From: Hydrogenophaga sp.
GTDB taxonomy: Bacteria; Pseudomonadota; Gammaproteobacteria; Burkholderiales; Burkholderiaceae_C
Direction: 5' to 3'
Assembly (NCBI GenBank): GCA_020048405.1
Contig: JAIFMP010000073.1
Span: 1 to 33,067, forward strand
Length of the DNA stretch: 33,067 nucleotides
Under the pieces are notes generated by a model. The model searched no databases. It had not been told where the DNA came from and worked only from the letters and a program-made list of their open reading frames with translations. Below, one piece after another: positions 30,571-33,067 of the stretch. A program made the position numbers and the translations under genes. Numbering within the stretch: the first letter of the stretch is position 1; every line of letters starts with the position of its first letter.

Positions 30571-31287
30571 ATGGCAAACACACTGCTCAAAGTCAAGGGT
30601 CTGAAAGTCAACTACGGCGGCATCAAGGCCGTCAAAGGGGTTGATCTGGAAGTGCATGAGGGCGAACTGGTCACGCTGATCGGCTCCAACGGTGCGGGCA
30701 AGACCACCACCATGAAGGCCATCACCGGCACGCAGCCCTATGGCGAAGGTGACATCGAATACCTGGGTAAAAGCATCAAAGGCAAAGGCTCGTGGGATCT
30801 GGTGAAAGAAGGTCTGGTGATGGTTCCCGAAGGGCGCGGCGTGTTCACCCGCATGACCATCACCGAAAACCTGCAGATGGGCGCCTACATCCGCGACGAC
30901 AACGACGGCATTGCCGCCGACATCGAGAAGATGTTCAACCTGTTTCCCCGCCTGCGGGAGCGAAAAGACCAACTCGCTGGCACGATGTCCGGTGGTGAGC
31001 AGCAGATGCTGGCCATGGGCCGTGCGCTGATGTCGCAACCCAAGGTGCTGCTGCTCGACGAGCCGTCCATGGGCCTGTCGCCCATCATGGTCGACAAGAT
31101 TTTTGAGGTGGTGAAAGACGTTTACTCCCAGGGCGTCACCATCCTGTTGGTGGAGCAAAACGCCAGCCGCGCGCTGGGCATTGCCAACCGCGGCTACGTG
31201 ATGGACTCCGGCCTCATCACCATGACCGGCGACGCCAAGCAAATGCTGACAGACCCCAAAGTGCGCGCCGCATACCTGGGCGAGTGA
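30571..31287 (+). CDS. livF: Branched-chain amino acid ABC transporter ATP-binding protein LivF
   Basis: A 238-residue second ATPase subunit. Walker A is LIGSNGAGKTTTMKAITGTQ, the LivF-type region is LVMVPEGRGVFTRMTITENL, the signature is MSGGEQQMLAMGRALM, Walker B is VLLLDEPSMGLSPIMVD, and the His-loop position reads LLVEQNASRAL (Gln instead of His, usual for LivF). It is the last gene of the operon. A hairpin with T-run follows at 31339-31369. Confidence 0.96.
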   Translation: MANTLLKVKGLKVNYGGIKAVKGVDLEVHEGELVTLIGSNGAGKTTTMKAITGTQPYGEGDIEYLGKSIKGKGSWDLVKEGLVMVPEGRGVFTRMTITENLQMGAYIRDDNDGIAADIEKMFNLFPRLRERKDQLAGTMSGGEQQMLAMGRALMSQPKVLLLDEPSMGLSPIMVDKIFEVVKDVYSQGVTILLVEQNASRALGIANRGYVMDSGLITMTGDAKQMLTDPKVRAAYLGE

Positions 31288-31329
31288 GCCCGTGACAGCC
31301 CGTGCCAAGGGGCGCGGCCGGCACAAACC

Positions 31330-31369
31330 TAAAATAACGGGTTGCGTCCAAAAGACGCAGCCCTTTTTT
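31330..31369 (+). terminator. Hairpin with T-run after livF and directly before lysS, overlapping a candidate lysS promoter
   Basis: GGGTTGCGTC (31339-31348), loop CAAAA, GACGCAGCCC (31354-31363; one G-U pair), then TTTTTT (31364-31369). It is a strong intrinsic terminator by form. The T-run ends 11 nt before the lysS ATG at 31381, leaving no room for a promoter after it. A TAAAAT -10 box at 31330-31335 would start lysS transcription near 31342, inside the hairpin, so the element may act as terminator for liv and as a leader element for lysS. Confidence 0.7.
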
Positions 31370-31380
31370 CATTGCACACC

Positions 31381-32955
31381 ATGACCCAACACGCCCCCAC
31401 GCCCACGCCCGAGCACCCTCATCATTCGGACGCCTTCGATGACAACCAGCTGATCGCCGAGCGCCGCGAGAAGCTCAAGGCCATCCGCGACGGCGTGGCG
31501 TTTCCCAACGACTTCAAACCCGCCGACCGGGCCGACGAGTTGTTTGCCCGCTTCAACGAACACACCAAAGAAGAATTGGAAGCACTCGGTGCCACCGCCA
31601 GCGTGGCCGGTCGCATGATGTTGAAGCGCGTGATGGGCAAGGCCAGCTTTGCCACACTGCAAGACGCATCGTTTGGGCCCAGCAGTGGCCGCATCCAGAT
31701 CTACCTGAACAACGAGAGCGTGGGCGAAGACATGCTCAACGTTTTCAAACACTGGGACTTGGGCGACATCATCGCCGCTGAAGGCACGGTGTTCAAAACC
31801 CGCACTGGCGAGCTGTCCATCCATGCCACCAAGGTGCGTTTGCTGACCAAGAGCCTGCGCCCACTGCCCGACAAGTTCCACGGTATCCACGACCAGGAAA
31901 TCAAATACCGCCAGCGCTATGTCGATTTGATGACCGATGAAAGTGCCCGCCGCCGTTTTGTGGCACGGAGCCGCGCGGTCAGTGGCATCCGCGAGTTCAT
32001 GGTGCACCACGGCTTTCTGGAAGTGGAAACGCCCATGCTGCACTCCATTCCCGGGGGAGCGAACGCCAAGCCGTTCGAGACGCACCACAACGCGCTGGAC
32101 CAGCAGATGTTCCTGCGCATCGCGCCCGAGCTGTACCTGAAGCGCCTGCTGGTGGGGGGGTTCGAGCGGGTGTTTGAAATCAACCGCAACTTCCGCAACG
32201 AAGGCATCAGCGTCCGCCACAACCCCGAGTTCACCATGATGGAGTTCTACGCGGCGTACTGGAACTACCAGGACCTGATGAACTTCACCGAAGAACTGGT
32301 GCGCGACGCAGCCATGAAGGCGACTGGAACACTGCAATTGACCTATGCCGGCAAACCTGTGGATCTGGCCGCGCCATTCGAGCGGCTGACCATCCGCGAG
32401 GCCATCCTCAAATACACCGGTGCAGGCGGCGAGCTTGGCCACCAAGGTGTGCCGGCGGTGGATGACCGTGACTGGCTCATCAACGCACTGCGAAAGCTGG
32501 GCCTGAAGGAAGACAAGCACAAGCTGTCCACCCGCAGCCTGGCCAGCCTGCAGGTGTTGTACTTTGAAGAAACGGTGGAAGAAAAGCTCTGGAACCCGAC
32601 CTTCATTTGCGAACACCCGGTGGAAATTTCTCCTCTGGCCCGGGCATCAGATACCCGGCCGGACGTGACCGAACGGTTTGAGCTCTACATCACCGGGCGC
32701 GAGTTCGGCAACGGTTTCAGTGAGTTGAACGACGCTGAAGACCAGGCCGCCCGTTTCCACTCCCAGGTGGAGGCCAAAGACGGCGGCGATGACGAAGCCA
32801 TGTTCTTCGACCATGACTTTGTGCGCGCCCTCGAATACGGCATGCCCCCCGCCGGTGGTTGCGGCATTGGCATGGACCGCCTGATGATGCTGTTGACCGA
32901 CAGCCCCAGCATCCGCGACATCATTCTGTTCCCCGCACTGCGTCGCGAGGCTTGA
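31381..32955 (+). CDS. lysS: Lysine--tRNA ligase (class II)
   Basis: A 524-residue class II synthetase that charges tRNA-Lys. The start is ATG 31381 ([20 protein letters not shown]); the frame is open upstream through the terminator hairpin and that part is not coding. An OB-fold anticodon domain (about residues 65-165, [20 protein letters not shown]) precedes the catalytic core: [12 protein letters not shown], motif 1 near [20 protein letters not shown], motif 2 [20 protein letters not shown], and motif 3 [20 protein letters not shown]. Family members end with an IRDVILFP-like segment, here [14 protein letters not shown]. The gene looks complete. Confidence 0.97.
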   Translation: MTQHAPTPTPEHPHHSDAFDDNQLIAERREKLKAIRDGVAFPNDFKPADRADELFARFNEHTKEELEALGATASVAGRMMLKRVMGKASFATLQDASFGPSSGRIQIYLNNESVGEDMLNVFKHWDLGDIIAAEGTVFKTRTGELSIHATKVRLLTKSLRPLPDKFHGIHDQEIKYRQRYVDLMTDESARRRFVARSRAVSGIREFMVHHGFLEVETPMLHSIPGGANAKPFETHHNALDQQMFLRIAPELYLKRLLVGGFERVFEINRNFRNEGISVRHNPEFTMMEFYAAYWNYQDLMNFTEELVRDAAMKATGTLQLTYAGKPVDLAAPFERLTIREAILKYTGAGGELGHQGVPAVDDRDWLINALRKLGLKEDKHKLSTRSLASLQVLYFEETVEEKLWNPTFICEHPVEISPLARASDTRPDVTERFELYITGREFGNGFSELNDAEDQAARFHSQVEAKDGGDDEAMFFDHDFVRALEYGMPPAGGCGIGMDRLMMLLTDSPSIRDIILFPALRREA

Positions 32956-33067
32956 AATTTCAATAGTGAACTATTGAACCTAAAAACAGCAGTTACCCAG
33001 GCGCCGCGAGCTGACTTTGAAGCACCCAAGGTGGCAAAGGTCGTGTGATTTTGGAGACGACGAAGTC
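32956..33067. promoter_or_regulatory. Intergenic region after lysS with a perfect 20-bp palindrome
   Basis: TTCAATAG-TGAA-CTATTGAA (32959-32978) is a perfect inverted repeat of 8-bp arms starting four bases after the lysS stop. There is no T-run, so it is not a standard terminator; it resembles an operator for a dimeric repressor of the next gene beyond the window. TTGGAGACGACGAAG near 33052-33066 could be a Shine-Dalgarno region for that gene, but no start codon is reached. Confidence 0.5.

Overview
This window is a chromosomal housekeeping segment from a high-GC betaproteobacterium. Gene content, gene order and protein sequence style point to the Burkholderiales, most likely family Comamonadaceae. 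Supporting signs are the ribF-ileS-lspA cluster, the trxB / Crp-Fnr / ftsK-lolA-rarA block, the paired acyl-CoA dehydrogenases, and a short interspersed repeat of a kind I associate with Acidovorax, Rhodoferax and Polaromonas relatives. I see no rRNA or tRNA gene, prophage, insertion sequence, CRISPR array or recognisable defence system.

Layout. 1-5940 (minus): a tightly packed operon ribF > ileS > lspA > secreted hypothetical > CapA-like protein; the last gene runs off the left edge. 6089-8894 (plus): an HNH endonuclease gene and a soluble PAS-PAS hybrid histidine kinase, both carrying a short out-of-frame deletion. 8922-11266 (minus): two acyl-CoA dehydrogenases resembling the pimeloyl-CoA dehydrogenase pair. 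11369-15531: yceH (minus) divergent from purN, then an FAH-family enzyme and a lipoprotein-type gamma-glutamyltransferase. 15752-18126 (minus): prfC followed by a conserved hypothetical gene. 18195-20776 (plus): an RsmB-type RNA methyltransferase and an acyl desaturase. 20860-22339 (minus): rpmB-rpmG and trxB. 22495-27524 (plus): Crp/Fnr regulator, ftsK, lolA, rarA. 27745-31287 (plus): livHMGF, the membrane and ATPase parts of a branched-chain amino acid ABC transporter with no binding protein gene nearby. 31381-32955: lysS. The window ends in an intergenic region with a perfect 20-bp palindrome.

Most genes look intact. The unusual signals are of three kinds. First, about seven copies of a roughly 48-bp interspersed repeat; six lie in frame inside conserved genes (ileS twice, an acyl-CoA dehydrogenase, rsmB-like, lolA, rarA). 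Second, a set of short deletions (about 8 to 27 nt) in conserved motifs of four genes: HNH endonuclease, histidine kinase, prfC (two), and probably the RsmB-like gene. These are either real gene decay or an assembly artefact, and the raw reads would decide. Third, compact regulatory architecture: divergent gene pairs whose -10 boxes almost touch the start codons (likely leaderless mRNAs), and terminator-like hairpins placed just after promoters and just before genes (livH, lysS). I do not see a complete, clearly novel multi-gene system; the repeat family is the most interesting feature.
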